Source: Planctomycetota bacterium
Lineage (GTDB): Bacteria > Planctomycetota > B15-G4
Assembly (NCBI GenBank): GCA_029259745.1
Contig: JAJDEO010000004.1
Coordinates: forward strand, 158,563 to 222,562
Direction: 5' to 3'
DNA: 64,000 bases
Shown: piece by piece, positions 33,147 through 42,976 of the stretch
Numbering within the stretch: position 1 is the first letter of the stretch
Layout: each line of letters starts with the position of its first letter
Position numbers and translations under genes: made by a program
Notes under the pieces: model-generated
Seen by the model: only the letters and a program-made list of their open reading frames with translations
Databases searched by the model: none
Told to the model about the DNA's origin: nothing

Positions 33147-35513
33147 TCACAGTACGGCGACGGGGTCGACATCGAGAATCACGCGCAGGCGGCGTTGGCT
33201 CGGAAGGTGACCCGCGAGGCGTTCGATGACGCCGGCGACGGCCGCGTCGTTGCGACACTTGAAGAGGACGTGCATGCGGTGCTGGCCCGCGATGCGCGGG
33301 ATCGGCGCGAGCGCCGGGCCGAGCGCCGTGACGTCTGGGACGGGGTCTTGCGCCGGCGCGGCGGCGGGTGCGTCCGGTTCGGGCGCAGGATCGTCGCCGA
33401 AGAGCGACGGCGTCGTCGGCGGCGGCGCGGGAGCCTTCACGTTGGCCTTGGGCACCACGGCCGGCGCGCCCGTCATCACGCGTGACACCGCGTCGCGCAA
33501 CGACGCGTCGGCCTCGCGCAGCTCGTCGGCGTGGGCCACGAGCCGCACGAGCCGCACGAACGGCGGGAAGTCGGACTCGTAGCGCGCGTAGAGCTCATGC
33601 TGCACGAACGTCGCATAGTCCTGACGCACGCCCGTCTTGATCGCGAGATGCCCCGGGTCGTAGGCCTGGACGACGACGCGCCCGCCCTCGGGCCCGCGCC
33701 CCGTCCGTCCCACGACCTGCGCGATCAGCTGGAACGTGCGCTCCGAGGCGCGGTAGTCGGGGATGAACAACGCGGAGTCAGCGCAGATCACGCCCACCAA
33801 CAGCGTGTTCGGGAAGTCGAGCCCCTTCGCGATCATCTGCGTGCCGATGAGGATGTCGACACGCCGATCGCCGTAGGCCTCGAGCACGGCCGCGTGGGCG
33901 CCGCGCCCCGTCATCGTGTCGCTATCCATGCGCGCGACGGTGTGACGCGGGAAGATCTTGCGCGCCTCGGCCTCCACCTTCTCGGTGCCGAAAGCCAGCG
34001 GCGCGAGACGATTCTGGCACGTCGGGCACACCTCCGGCGGCGCCGTCTCGTGTCCGCAGTAATGACAGATCGCTCGCTCGACGCGCGCGTGGTGCGTCAT
34101 CGACACCTCGCAATGCGGGCAGCGCACCGGAGCGCGACAATGACTGCACATCAACACCGATGCCCATCCGCGCCGGTTCAGGAACAAGATGCACTGACCG
34201 CCACGGGTCAGCGCGTCGTCCATCGAGGACACGAGCGCGTCGCTGAGATACGTGCGCCCTCGGCGCCGGTCCTCGAGGACGAGATCGACCATCTGGATGC
34301 TCGGCGCAACCCCACCCGCCACGCGGTCGGGCAATGACAGCAGCGCGTAGCGCTTGCGACGGACGCGTTCGTAGGCCTCGAGTGACGGCGTCGCTGTTCC
34401 GAGCACCACCACGCACCCGAGCTTCTCGCCACGCGCCGCCGACGCCGCCGCCGCCAGTTCGGCCCGCTTGTCGGCCAACTCGCGCGCGTGGTAGCGCGGC
34501 ACATTCTGTTGCTTGAAGGATGTCTCGTGCTCTTCATCAACGACGACGCAACCGAGCCGCGGCACGGGCGCGAAGATCGCCGACCGAGCACCGACCACGA
34601 CGTCGGCGTCACCCCGCTGCAGCCGCCGCCACTGGTCGGCCCGCTCGGCATCCGTGAGGTGACTGTGCAGGATCGCCACGCGCTCGAAGCGCTCGCGGAA
34701 GCGCCGCACCGTCTGGGGCGTGAGACTGATCTCCGGCACCAGCACGATGCCCTGACGCCCTTGAGCGACGACATGCTCGAGGATCTGGAGGTACACCTCC
34801 GTCTTGCCCGAGCCCGTGACGCCGTGCAACACGAACGTCGTCGATGCTCCGCGATGGAACGCATCGATCACGTGCGTTTTTGCGGCGGCTTGGTCGGGTG
34901 TGAGCGTATGCGGCGTCCCCGGCGCGACGTGCTCGTTGAGCAACGGATCCTTCTCGACGACGACCTGACGAAAGACGACCGCACCCGCCTTGGCGAGCGT
35001 CTTGAGCGGCGACATGCTCACGTGTGCGAGCGCCGCCAGCTCGCGCGCGGGGAGGTCGCCGCCGCGATCGGCGAGGATACGCAGCGCGCGCGCCTGCTTG
35101 GGGAACTTCGCCTCGAGCGCCGTGATCTGCGCGGGAACTTCAGCGGGGTCGAGCGCCAGCGTGACGTGCTGCACGCGGCGACTCGAGCGCGCGGCTTTCA
35201 CGGCCGCGGGCAGCGACGCATCGAGCGCCTCACCCCACGAGCACCCCGTCGTCTGCGCAACCCACTTCGCGAGCTCGAGGATGTCGGGACCGACCAGCGG
35301 CTCGACCTCGAGCACGTCGAGAATGTCCTTCGCTTCAACACCCTCGGGTACCGAGTCTGCCAATGCCACGACCGTGGCTTTCAGCGAGCGGTGACCGAAA
35401 GGCACCGACACACGCACACCCGGCACGACGACATCGCGCCATTGCTCCGGCACGGCGTACGTGAACAACCCGGGAACCGGCAGTGGCGGCGCAACTTGCG
35501 CGTACGACGTCAT
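33147..35513 (-). CDS. priA: Primosomal protein N' (PriA helicase)
   Basis: 788 residues. Replication-restart helicase. N-terminal 3'-DNA-binding domain (VPGVRVSVPFG), Walker A GVTGSGKTEVY, Walker B VVVDEEHE, GTATPSLE, a zinc-binding module with paired cysteines (CSHCRAP, CPHC, CHYCGH, CPTCQ), ARMDSDTM and IGTQMIAKGLDFP helicase motifs. Near the C-terminus (about residues 690-745) there is an Ala/Pro-rich, low-complexity insertion (APAPPPTTP, APAAAPAQDP) between conserved parts. It is the last gene of a minus-strand run; the upstream MazG-like gene ends 10 nt before its start. Confidence 0.97.
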   Translation of the reverse strand: MTSYAQVAPPLPVPGLFTYAVPEQWRDVVVPGVRVSVPFGHRSLKATVVALADSVPEGVEAKDILDVLEVEPLVGPDILELAKWVAQTTGCSWGEALDASLPAAVKAARSSRRVQHVTLALDPAEVPAQITALEAKFPKQARALRILADRGGDLPARELAALAHVSMSPLKTLAKAGAVVFRQVVVEKDPLLNEHVAPGTPHTLTPDQAAAKTHVIDAFHRGASTTFVLHGVTGSGKTEVYLQILEHVVAQGRQGIVLVPEISLTPQTVRRFRERFERVAILHSHLTDAERADQWRRLQRGDADVVVGARSAIFAPVPRLGCVVVDEEHETSFKQQNVPRYHARELADKRAELAAAASAARGEKLGCVVVLGTATPSLEAYERVRRKRYALLSLPDRVAGGVAPSIQMVDLVLEDRRRGRTYLSDALVSSMDDALTRGGQCILFLNRRGWASVLMCSHCRAPVRCPHCEVSMTHHARVERAICHYCGHETAPPEVCPTCQNRLAPLAFGTEKVEAEARKIFPRHTVARMDSDTMTGRGAHAAVLEAYGDRRVDILIGTQMIAKGLDFPNTLLVGVICADSALFIPDYRASERTFQLIAQVVGRTGRGPEGGRVVVQAYDPGHLAIKTGVRQDYATFVQHELYARYESDFPPFVRLVRLVAHADELREADASLRDAVSRVMTGAPAVVPKANVKAPAPPPTTPSLFGDDPAPEPDAPAAAPAQDPVPDVTALGPALAPIPRIAGQHRMHVLFKCRNDAAVAGVIERLAGHLPSQRRLRVILDVDPVAVL

Positions 35514-35523
35514 CCCGCGACCG

Positions 35524-35832
35524 TCACGACGAATGCGTCGCCGTCGGTTCGGCGCAGCGACACGGTGTCCCCTCGCACCGCGGGCACCCCCCGGCGTACT
35601 TCGCCGCCGCCACGGCCTCCATGTCGACGCCGTTCATCGACGCCAACGTGACGAGCCACGCCAGGACGTCAGCAAACTCTTCCTCGAGATTCTCGCGATC
35701 GCCGCGCCGTAACGCGCGCGACAACTCGCCAACCTCCTCGGAGAACCACATGAACGTCCCGGCGGTGCCGCGGCTGCCGTCCTTGGCGCCGTAGATGTCT
35801 TCGATCAGCTTCTGGAACTCGGCGATGCGCAT
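35524..35832 (-). CDS. MazG-like nucleotide pyrophosphohydrolase
   Basis: 102 residues. Single MazG-like domain with EEVGELSRALRR and the downstream EEFADVLAWLVTLA, carrying the metal-binding Glu/Asp residues. It ends in a Cys-rich tail (GGCPRCEGTPCRC), as in a known group of short MazG-like proteins. Likely hydrolyses non-canonical nucleoside triphosphates. Starts one nt after the upstream phosphatase-like gene and is close to priA, so it is one operon. Confidence 0.92.
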   Translation of the reverse strand: MRIAEFQKLIEDIYGAKDGSRGTAGTFMWFSEEVGELSRALRRGDRENLEEEFADVLAWLVTLASMNGVDMEAVAAAKYAGGCPRCEGTPCRCAEPTATHSS

Positions 35833-35833
35833 G

Positions 35834-37477
35834 TCAGGACTGACGGCCCACCGTGACGAATGTGACATCGGCCACGAGATCGCGCTTGCCGCGGAACTTC
35901 GCCAGCGTCGCCGCGACGCGCTGCGTGAACGTGTCGGCGTCGTGCTCCATCTCGCGCTTGACGAGACCGAGCCAGCGCGCCTCACCGAGCTCCTCGCTCG
36001 CAGCGTTCTTCAACGCCGTGCAGCCCTCCGAGAAGATGACGAGGCGGTCGCCGGGCTCCATGCCGAGCGTGCGCACGACGAGCGTGTCGTCGAACACCGG
36101 ACCTTCGTCGAAGCCGAGCGCAATGCCCTCGCTGTGCACCGGGATCGTCTTGCCGTCGCCCTTTGCGAGCACCAACGGCGGGTGTCCCGCGTTGGCGATG
36201 TCGAGGTTGCCGTTCGTCGGGTCGAGGACGACGAGCATCATCGAGACGAACATGCCGCGGCGCAGGTCGCCCGAGAGCATCGCGTTGACCTGGCGCAGAA
36301 GTTCACCGGGGTCGCTGACGTCGCGGCCGAGCGCCTTGATCGTGCTGCGCGCCATCGCCATCACCATCGCCGCTGGAACGCCTTCGCCCGACGCCGTCGC
36401 GACGAGGAAGCCGAAGCGCCCGTCGGCCATCGCGATGACGTCGTGGTACTCACGCGCCAGCTGCTGGGCCGACTCGTGATACGCGCCGACGTCATAGCCC
36501 GGAATCTCCGGCATCGAGTCGGGAACGAGCGCATCCGTCACTTCGGCCGCCGCCGTGATCTGACGCCGCGACCGCGCCACCTGGCGCTCGGCGTCGCGCG
36601 CCTCGGCGAGCCCGCGCGTCATCTGGTTGAACGTGCGCGCGAGGTCGCCGATCTCGTCGGAGCTGTGGGCGCGCGTCGTGTGATCGAGGTCGCCGCCGGC
36701 AACCACGCGGATGTCGTCCTGGAGCTGATTGAGCGGTTTCGTGAGCTGGCGACCAAGGAGATACGACACGACGAGGCCGATGAGGATGAACGCGATCGAC
36801 GCGCCCGAGACGTTCAGCATGAGTTCGTCGGTGGTCGTCTCGATCGACTTGGCGTCGATGTAGACGGCCACGTCGCCCGCGATCTCGCCATCGATGTCGC
36901 GCATCGGATGCGTCCCGCGGATCACCGTCTTGCTGGCGTTGTTGATCGTGAGCTGCCCGAGGACGGCCTCACCTTCACCAAAAGTTCGCCGGATTCTCGA
37001 GGCGCGGAACGAGAGTTCGGCCTTCGCGCCGAGCGACGTCCGCACGATCTGGGGTCGCCCGTTGCCGACGTCCGTACCCGCCGGATCGTCGAAGTAGAAG
37101 TCGGCCGAGATGATCTCGCTGTCGCCCTCGACGAACTGCGCGCGCCGCGTCGGGTTGTATTCACGACGCTTGCGCTCGTCGGGCCGCAGGAACGCCTGCT
37201 CGTACTCGGCCGGCGAGCGGAAGCTGTCGACGATCTCCTGGACCTCGGCCGTGGACATGCCGACGTAGCGCGTGCCGCGGTACTCGTGCCAAGCCTCGAC
37301 ATCCGCCTTCGCGGCAGCGCGCGCCGACTCGTAGGCCGTCACGAGGAGATCCTGGGTGACGGCATCGCGGATGAACCCCTTGAGGAACAGCGCGAACGCG
37401 ATCATGAACACGACGATCACGAGCCCGATCACCAGGGCCATCTTCGTCGCCAGTCCGCCTCCGCGTCCTCGTGCCAT
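35834..37477 (-). CDS. HAMP plus SpoIIE/PP2C-like protein with altered metal site
   Basis: 547 residues from ATG (a GTG six nt earlier is possible; the ATG has better GGAG spacing). Transmembrane helix 1 at about 12-34, a roughly 200-residue extracytoplasmic region, transmembrane helix 2 near 255-275, HAMP, then a SpoIIE/PP2C-type domain from about 325. Compared with active family members, GGDxYD reads AREYHD, GDVSGxG reads ATASGEG, and SDGxTE reads SEGCTA, and only one Asp is left in DDxT (ADVT). Metal coordination should therefore be impaired or changed; a pseudophosphatase or regulatory binder is possible. Part of the rimO-to-priA run. Confidence 0.85.
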   Translation of the reverse strand: MARGRGGGLATKMALVIGLVIVVFMIAFALFLKGFIRDAVTQDLLVTAYESARAAAKADVEAWHEYRGTRYVGMSTAEVQEIVDSFRSPAEYEQAFLRPDERKRREYNPTRRAQFVEGDSEIISADFYFDDPAGTDVGNGRPQIVRTSLGAKAELSFRASRIRRTFGEGEAVLGQLTINNASKTVIRGTHPMRDIDGEIAGDVAVYIDAKSIETTTDELMLNVSGASIAFILIGLVVSYLLGRQLTKPLNQLQDDIRVVAGGDLDHTTRAHSSDEIGDLARTFNQMTRGLAEARDAERQVARSRRQITAAAEVTDALVPDSMPEIPGYDVGAYHESAQQLAREYHDVIAMADGRFGFLVATASGEGVPAAMVMAMARSTIKALGRDVSDPGELLRQVNAMLSGDLRRGMFVSMMLVVLDPTNGNLDIANAGHPPLVLAKGDGKTIPVHSEGIALGFDEGPVFDDTLVVRTLGMEPGDRLVIFSEGCTALKNAASEELGEARWLGLVKREMEHDADTFTQRVAATLAKFRGKRDLVADVTFVTVGRQS

Positions 37478-37514
37478 CGTCACCGCTCCGGGATCGATCT
37501 CGGGAGGCCTGCCG

Positions 37515-37997
37515 TCACCCCATGATCAGCATGACGACGAGGGCCGCGTAAACACCTGCTGCCACATCGTCGGCCATGATACCGAGCCCACCCGGCCGAT
37601 CCTCCAGCCAACGGCACGGTGGAGGCTTCAAGATGTCGAAAAAGCGGAACGCGCCGAAGGCGACGAGCACGGGCAGGACCTCGAGCGGCCGCCCGACGAG
37701 TGGGGCGAGGGCGATCCACTGACCGACAACCTCGTCGAGCACGAAGCCGCCGGGGTCCTTGCGACCCCAGTCGACCTCGGCGCGATTGCCGACCCACGTG
37801 CCGACCACGAAGACCACGAGCGTGGCGACGCCGAGACCGATCAGCGCCGTCTCGCGCGCGATGACGGTGTCGCCGAGACCGAAGGCGGCGAAAAAGGGCA
37901 GCAGGGCGCCGGCACTGCCCCAGGTGCCGGGGGCCGGGCGGATGAAGCCGAGGCCGAACGCCGCGCCGAGGAGCCTCCGCAGGGGAGACGGTGTCAT
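37515..37997 (-). CDS. pgpA: Phosphatidylglycerophosphatase A-type protein
   Basis: 160 residues, membrane protein. PgpA/YutG-like: LGFIRPAPGTWGSAGALLPF (with the conserved PGT-GS motif), then D-rich loop DPGGFVLDEVVGQWIAL and FRFFDILKPPPC...GGLGIMADDVAAG. It dephosphorylates phosphatidylglycerophosphate to phosphatidylglycerol. The ATG overlaps the TGA of pgsA (ATGA); adjacent pgsA encodes the preceding pathway step, which makes the assignment firm. Confidence 0.95.
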   Translation of the reverse strand: MTPSPLRRLLGAAFGLGFIRPAPGTWGSAGALLPFFAAFGLGDTVIARETALIGLGVATLVVFVVGTWVGNRAEVDWGRKDPGGFVLDEVVGQWIALAPLVGRPLEVLPVLVAFGAFRFFDILKPPPCRWLEDRPGGLGIMADDVAAGVYAALVVMLIMG

Positions 37998-38641
37998 GCG
38001 TCGGGCGTCGCCACGGGCGTGCCTTCGCCACCGCGACGCAAGACCTTCGCAGCCGCCGTGACGTAACGCGCGCCCGACGAGGCCGTCAGGATGAATGAGA
38101 GCCAAATGAAGACGAAGGCCAGCCACCACGAGGCGTCCACCGTCCAAGTGCCGGCCGTCCAACCACCGTCCACCAAGAGCACGAACGTGCGATGCAGGAA
38201 CACAGCTGGAATCGCGATGCACTGCAGGATCATCTTCAGCTTGCCGTCCCAGCGGGCCGGGAAGGCGACGCCACGAGCCTCGATGAAGCCGCGCAGCCCG
38301 CTCACCATGTACTCGCGCGCAAGCACCATCACCACCATCCAGACAGGAACGAGCGAGCGCGCCCACGGGGCCGAGGCGAGGAAAACGAGTGCTCCGGCGA
38401 CAAGCACCTTGTCCACCACGGGATCGGCAATGCGACCGAAGTCGGTTTGAAGGTTGAGCTTACGGGCGTAGTAGCCGTCGAGCGCATCCGTCACGACAAC
38501 GAGAATGAACACGAACCCCGCGATCGCGGGTTCCCACCAGACGGCGTCCGGAGCCGATCCGGTGTCTGTCCACACGAGGTATGCAAAGAGCAACAGCGCG
38601 AAGACGAAGCGTCCGACCGTGATGCGGTTGGGGAGATTCAT
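37994..38641 (-). CDS. pgsA: CDP-diacylglycerol-glycerol-3-phosphate 3-phosphatidyltransferase
   Basis: 215 residues, integral membrane. The CDP-alcohol phosphotransferase signature is complete: DALDGYYAR, then G(8 later) and D(3)D in FGRIADPVVDK. It makes phosphatidylglycerophosphate from CDP-diacylglycerol and glycerol 3-phosphate. Starts at MNLPNRITVGR, typical of the family; the open frame extends 60 nt upstream but lacks conservation. Directly followed by pgpA with an ATGA overlap. Confidence 0.95.
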   Translation of the reverse strand: MNLPNRITVGRFVFALLLFAYLVWTDTGSAPDAVWWEPAIAGFVFILVVVTDALDGYYARKLNLQTDFGRIADPVVDKVLVAGALVFLASAPWARSLVPVWMVVMVLAREYMVSGLRGFIEARGVAFPARWDGKLKMILQCIAIPAVFLHRTFVLLVDGGWTAGTWTVDASWWLAFVFIWLSFILTASSGARYVTAAAKVLRRGGEGTPVATPDA

Positions 38642-38770
38642 GCCTTGGGTTTGCTGTGGATCGAGGACCGCGCGGAAGACTGGGCATTCAGGGCGACGCA
38701 ACGAAGGCTCGGTGGACGAGTGGCCCCACCGAAGCTCGCGGGCGTCTCGCTCGCTTCGGCCTCACACGAA

Positions 38771-40225
38771 TCAGGCGTCGACGAGTTCTGCTTCGAGATC
38801 GTAGCCCGCCACGCCCGTGACGCGCACGTGTTGGAAGGAGCCAGCCTCGACGTCTTGTCCCTCGGCGAGGGCAATCAGCACCTGACCGTCGGTCTCGGGC
38901 GCATCGACAGCGCGACGAGCCCAGGCCGTCGTGCCATCGGAACCGTCGACGAGCACGCGCACTTTCGTCCCGATCGCGCGGCGCTGGGAGTCGTGGAGGA
39001 TCTCGCGTTGGAGCCGCATGACGGCGTCTCGGCGGGCCTCGGCGACGTCTTCGGGAACAGCCCCGTCGAGTGTCGCGCCCTCCGTGCCCTCCTCGGGCGA
39101 GTAGGCGAAGCAGCCCAGGCGGTCGAAGCGCAGATCGCGGAGCATGGCCATCAGCTCGTCGAAGTCCTCCTCGGTCTCGCCGGGGAAGCCCACGAGGATC
39201 GTCGTTCGCACGGCGATGCCGGGGATCGTCTCCCGCAGGTTCGTGACGAGGTCGCGGATGCGCTGACCGTTCGTTCCGCGGCGCATGCGACGCAGCATCG
39301 CGTCGGCACCGTGCTGGACCGGGATGTCGATGTAGGGGACCACGTTCGGGACGCGCGCCATGACGTCGATGAGCGCGTCATCCATCGTCGCCGGGTGGGC
39401 GTACATGACGCGCACCCACTCGAGCCCCGCCACCTCACCGAGCCGTTCGAGCAGGTCGCCGAGACCATAGCCCTGGGCGAGATCCTTGCCGTAGTCGGTG
39501 CTGTCCTCGGCGATCAACGTCACCTCGCGCGTGCCGAGCTCGGCGAGCGCCTGGGCCTCGGCAACGAGTACGTCGATCGGCTTGCTCTTGAGCTTGCCGC
39601 GGATCTTCGGGATCGCGCAGAAGGCGCAGACGTGATTGCAGCCTTCTCCGAGGCGCAGATAGGCCGTATGGCGCGGCGTCAGGAGGGCCCGGCCGAGATC
39701 GTTGTCGGCGCCCTTCGACGCCCCACCGGGGCGCGTGTCGGCCTCGGCCTGGGCGCCGGGCGTCCAGGTGATGTCGCGGGCTGTCTCGACCTGTCCGCTC
39801 GGACATGGCCCTTCCATGCTCTGTCCGAGCACACCGCGCACGATCGACGGCACACCGGAGTAATCGCTCAGCGGAAGGAAGGCATCGACCTCGGGGATCT
39901 CCTTGCTCAGCTGCGCGGCGTGCAGCTCGACGAGGCAGCCCGTCACCACGAGTCCGCGCCCCGTACCGCGACGTTTCCATTCCGCGTACTCGAGAATCGT
40001 ATCGATGCTCTCCTCGCGAGCATCGCCGATGAAGCCGCAGGTGTTGACGATCACGACGTCGGCCTCGTCGGCATCGAAAACGAGATCGATTCCGGAACGG
40101 GACAAATGCCCGACCATCACCTCGGAGTCGACGAGGTTCTTCGAGCAGCCCAGCGAGACGAGGCAAACGGAGGCTGCGGCGCCAGCACGGCCCGCCTCGG
40201 GCAATGGTGTTTCGGACGTGGACAT
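38771..40225 (-). CDS. rimO: Ribosomal protein S12 methylthiotransferase RimO
   Basis: 484 residues. Radical-SAM methylthiotransferase modifying Asp88 of ribosomal protein S12. UPF0004 domain with SLGCSKNLVDSE and NTCGFIGDAREESI, then radical SAM CxxxCxxC (CNHVCAFC in LGEGCNHVCAFCAIP), and a C-terminal TRAM domain. CSKNLVDSE and DAREESIDTI distinguish RimO from MiaB. It carries an insertion of about 35 residues before the radical-SAM motif (SGQVETARDITWTP region). ATG at 40225 or 40237 are both possible. First gene of the run; divergent from the BNR-protein pair. Confidence 0.95.
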   Translation of the reverse strand: MSTSETPLPEAGRAGAAASVCLVSLGCSKNLVDSEVMVGHLSRSGIDLVFDADEADVVIVNTCGFIGDAREESIDTILEYAEWKRRGTGRGLVVTGCLVELHAAQLSKEIPEVDAFLPLSDYSGVPSIVRGVLGQSMEGPCPSGQVETARDITWTPGAQAEADTRPGGASKGADNDLGRALLTPRHTAYLRLGEGCNHVCAFCAIPKIRGKLKSKPIDVLVAEAQALAELGTREVTLIAEDSTDYGKDLAQGYGLGDLLERLGEVAGLEWVRVMYAHPATMDDALIDVMARVPNVVPYIDIPVQHGADAMLRRMRRGTNGQRIRDLVTNLRETIPGIAVRTTILVGFPGETEEDFDELMAMLRDLRFDRLGCFAYSPEEGTEGATLDGAVPEDVAEARRDAVMRLQREILHDSQRRAIGTKVRVLVDGSDGTTAWARRAVDAPETDGQVLIALAEGQDVEAGSFQHVRVTGVAGYDLEAELVDA

Positions 40226-40414
40226 CAGACCGCGCATCGTAGCAGTTGGCACCCCCGCGACGCGCTCCCCGAAGAGGGTGCCGCTTCCTTGCCGAGGCGT
40301 CGAATCCGCAGTAGAACGAACAGTGCGGGAAAACGGGTTGGACAGGCCGCCTTCCGCATCGGCCCACAGGTGTTGGCAACACGCCTGCGGGAGGACCTCG
40401 ATTGGGACCCATCC

Positions 40415-42976
40415 GTGATCTTCACACCTTGTCAGCGTTCGCCCTTTCGGCGATTCGCGGCCGCTGCTTTGCTCGTCTTGGGCACCCAGCTGACCGTCAG
40501 CTCCGATGCCTCGGCACACTCGCCCCACGATGTCGTCCTCGACCTCGAGATCTCGCCGACTTTCACTGTCGATCAGACGCTCTTCGCGGTGATCCTGCAG
40601 TCGGAGCACGAGCTGCTCATACGCTCCAGCGACGGGGGCCTTTCCTGGACCGCGACGGGCATCACTCCGCTGCTCCACGGCTACCAAGACCTCTCGTTCT
40701 CCGACAACTTCGCCGTCGACCAGACCTGCTTCATCGCGACGAACAACGCAGGCATGTGGCGTTCGACGGACGGGGGTGACACCTGGGGACGAATCAACAC
40801 CGGGCTGCCTTCGCTGACCGGTCGCGACATCTCGGTTTCGCCGACCTTCAGCGTCGACCAGACGGTCATCGCGGTCACGGTCGGAGGCATCTACCGCTCC
40901 ACTGACGCGGGTGACAACTGGACCCACGTCACCGACGGTCTGGGCGCAGCGCTGATCACGTCGACCCATACGGCCTACGGGACGACCGGCACGATGTTCG
41001 CGGCACACGACACGGTGTTCCGCTCCAATGATGCCGGCGCCACGTGGCAATCGATCGGAACCTTCGCTGATCCCGTCGAAGCGATGGCCTTCTCACCCAC
41101 GTTCGCCGTCGACCAGACGTTGGCCATCGCGTTCGGCCGCTACGGCGGCGGGGTCATGACGAGCGATGACGGCGGGTCGACATTCCTGCCGATGGTCGGC
41201 GGCCTGAACGAAGACTTCGTCAACGATCTTGCGATCGCCGACGACGGCACTTTCTTCGCATGCACCCAGCTCGACTCCTGCTATCGCGCCGACACGATCG
41301 GCGGCGCGTGGACGCTCTTCGAAGATGGCTTCGAGCCACTCTCTGACCTCACGGCCAATCACTACGTCGCCGTCTGCGTCACTCCCTCGTACAGCGTCGA
41401 CCAAACCGTCTTCGTCGGTGGCTTCGAAGGCCTGTTCATGTCCACGAGCGGCGGGCAGATGTTCAAGCAGCGGAACATCTACCCGGTTGAGATCGTGCGC
41501 GCAGTCGACATGTCGCCCGACATCCTCAACGACGGGAAGATCTTCGTCGGCTCGTACGGCGGAGGCGTCTATCGCTACTCGACGATGGCGCACGAGACGT
41601 CGACGCAGCCCGGGCGGCCCACGCCGAGCGGCGCGATCGGCAGCTCGAGCGGCCCGCTGGCCCCCGTGCCGGGCGGCGCACTCGGTGGCCCCGACAGCAC
41701 CGGGTCGCTCGCCGACGAACGTCACTGGTCCTCGAAATCGCTTGGCCTCGACATCCTCTTCAGCACCGCGATGCAGGTCGCACCCAACTACAGCGCCGCG
41801 ACGCCGACGCTCTTCTACACGTATCGGGGCGTCTGGCGCTCCAGCGACGACGGCAAGCTCTGGAAGGAGATCGAGACTCCAGCCGCAACGATCATCCGCT
41901 TCGTGGGAATCGCGCCGGACCACCCCCAGGACGGCACGCTTTTCATCGGGACGAACGCGGGCTCGGGCACGTGGCGCACCGATGACAGCGGCGCCAACTG
42001 GACCGAACTGACCGACGGTCTGCCTGCCGTTCACTCCACGCGCTACATCCGCCTTTCGCCGAACTACGCAAGCGACCAAACGGTCTTCCTCTCGACGAAG
42101 AACAAGGGCGTCTATCGATCGACCGATGCCGGCACGACGTGCGAGAACATCAGCGGCGCGATTCCGGCAGACGCGATCGTTCGGGCACTCGTGATCTCAC
42201 CGACGTACAACGTCGATTCCACGCTGTTCGTGGGTACGAAGGGCAACGGCCTTTGGCGCTCGACAAACCGAGGCGATTCGTGGGAGGCGGTCACGGCGGG
42301 CCTTCCGCTCGCCGAAGACATGAGCGTCGAGTCGATCGCGCTGTCACCGCGTTTCCGAAACGACGGCATCATGTTCATCGCCACGCAGTCACAAGAGGTC
42401 TTCAAGTCCGTCGACAGCGGTGACACCTGGCAGAGCGCGAGCGCGGGCCTTCCGCAAACAGCGTGCTGGGCGATCGACGTCTCGCCGGGCTTTGCGCTCG
42501 ACCAGCGCGTTGTCGTGTCGACGAACGCTTGGCTCTGGGAGACGCTCGATGCCGGTGCGACGTGGACCCGCATGCCGACCTACGCCCGTGTCGACGATCT
42601 CTACAACGAGGTCGTGTATGAGGGCTTCTGGCCGAACGACGTCTTCCCCGGCAACCTCTCGTTCGGGACGCGCGGGAGCACGGTGGCCGGGAACACCACG
42701 TCGTTTTCGTTCTACGGCAACGAGATCACGTGGATCGGCGTCCTGAACCCCGACGGCGGGTACGCCAACGTTCGGATCGACGGTGAACTCGTCGCCGTCG
42801 TCGACACCTACGCCCCTACGCAACGCACCGACGTGCGCCTGTTCGGTCACGGGTTCGACACCATCGGCCTGCACGAGATTTCGATCGAGGTCGCGGGCAC
42901 GGCGCACCCGCTGTCAACGGGAACGCTCGTCCAGTCGGACGGCTTTGCGTACCGCTTCGAGAGCAACGCACCTTGA
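40415..42976 (+). CDS. Exported BNR/sortilin-type double beta-propeller protein 1
   Basis: 853 residues from a GTG start with a signal peptide ending near ASA-HSPHD. Many BNR-type repeats with S-x-D-x-G-x-T-W Asp-box signatures (STDGGDTW, STDAGDNW, SNDAGATW) alternate with SPTFxVDQTxF strands, building two propellers. They are separated by a Gly/Ser/Pro-rich linker near residues 395-430 (SGAIGSSSGP). The last 120 residues form a beta-sandwich (FYGNEITWIG, VRIDGELVAVVD). Asp-box propellers occur in sialidases and sortilins, but no catalytic residue is evident. The TGA overlaps the TTG of its paralogue (TTGA). Divergent from rimO. Confidence 0.85.
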   Translation: MIFTPCQRSPFRRFAAAALLVLGTQLTVSSDASAHSPHDVVLDLEISPTFTVDQTLFAVILQSEHELLIRSSDGGLSWTATGITPLLHGYQDLSFSDNFAVDQTCFIATNNAGMWRSTDGGDTWGRINTGLPSLTGRDISVSPTFSVDQTVIAVTVGGIYRSTDAGDNWTHVTDGLGAALITSTHTAYGTTGTMFAAHDTVFRSNDAGATWQSIGTFADPVEAMAFSPTFAVDQTLAIAFGRYGGGVMTSDDGGSTFLPMVGGLNEDFVNDLAIADDGTFFACTQLDSCYRADTIGGAWTLFEDGFEPLSDLTANHYVAVCVTPSYSVDQTVFVGGFEGLFMSTSGGQMFKQRNIYPVEIVRAVDMSPDILNDGKIFVGSYGGGVYRYSTMAHETSTQPGRPTPSGAIGSSSGPLAPVPGGALGGPDSTGSLADERHWSSKSLGLDILFSTAMQVAPNYSAATPTLFYTYRGVWRSSDDGKLWKEIETPAATIIRFVGIAPDHPQDGTLFIGTNAGSGTWRTDDSGANWTELTDGLPAVHSTRYIRLSPNYASDQTVFLSTKNKGVYRSTDAGTTCENISGAIPADAIVRALVISPTYNVDSTLFVGTKGNGLWRSTNRGDSWEAVTAGLPLAEDMSVESIALSPRFRNDGIMFIATQSQEVFKSVDSGDTWQSASAGLPQTACWAIDVSPGFALDQRVVVSTNAWLWETLDAGATWTRMPTYARVDDLYNEVVYEGFWPNDVFPGNLSFGTRGSTVAGNTTSFSFYGNEITWIGVLNPDGGYANVRIDGELVAVVDTYAPTQRTDVRLFGHGFDTIGLHEISIEVAGTAHPLSTGTLVQSDGFAYRFESNAP

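Noticed and set aside
38192..40414. Upstream extension of the first propeller protein by over 700 codons
   Set aside because: Lies opposite rimO and pgsA and looks like an antisense translation; a signal peptide begins only at 40415.
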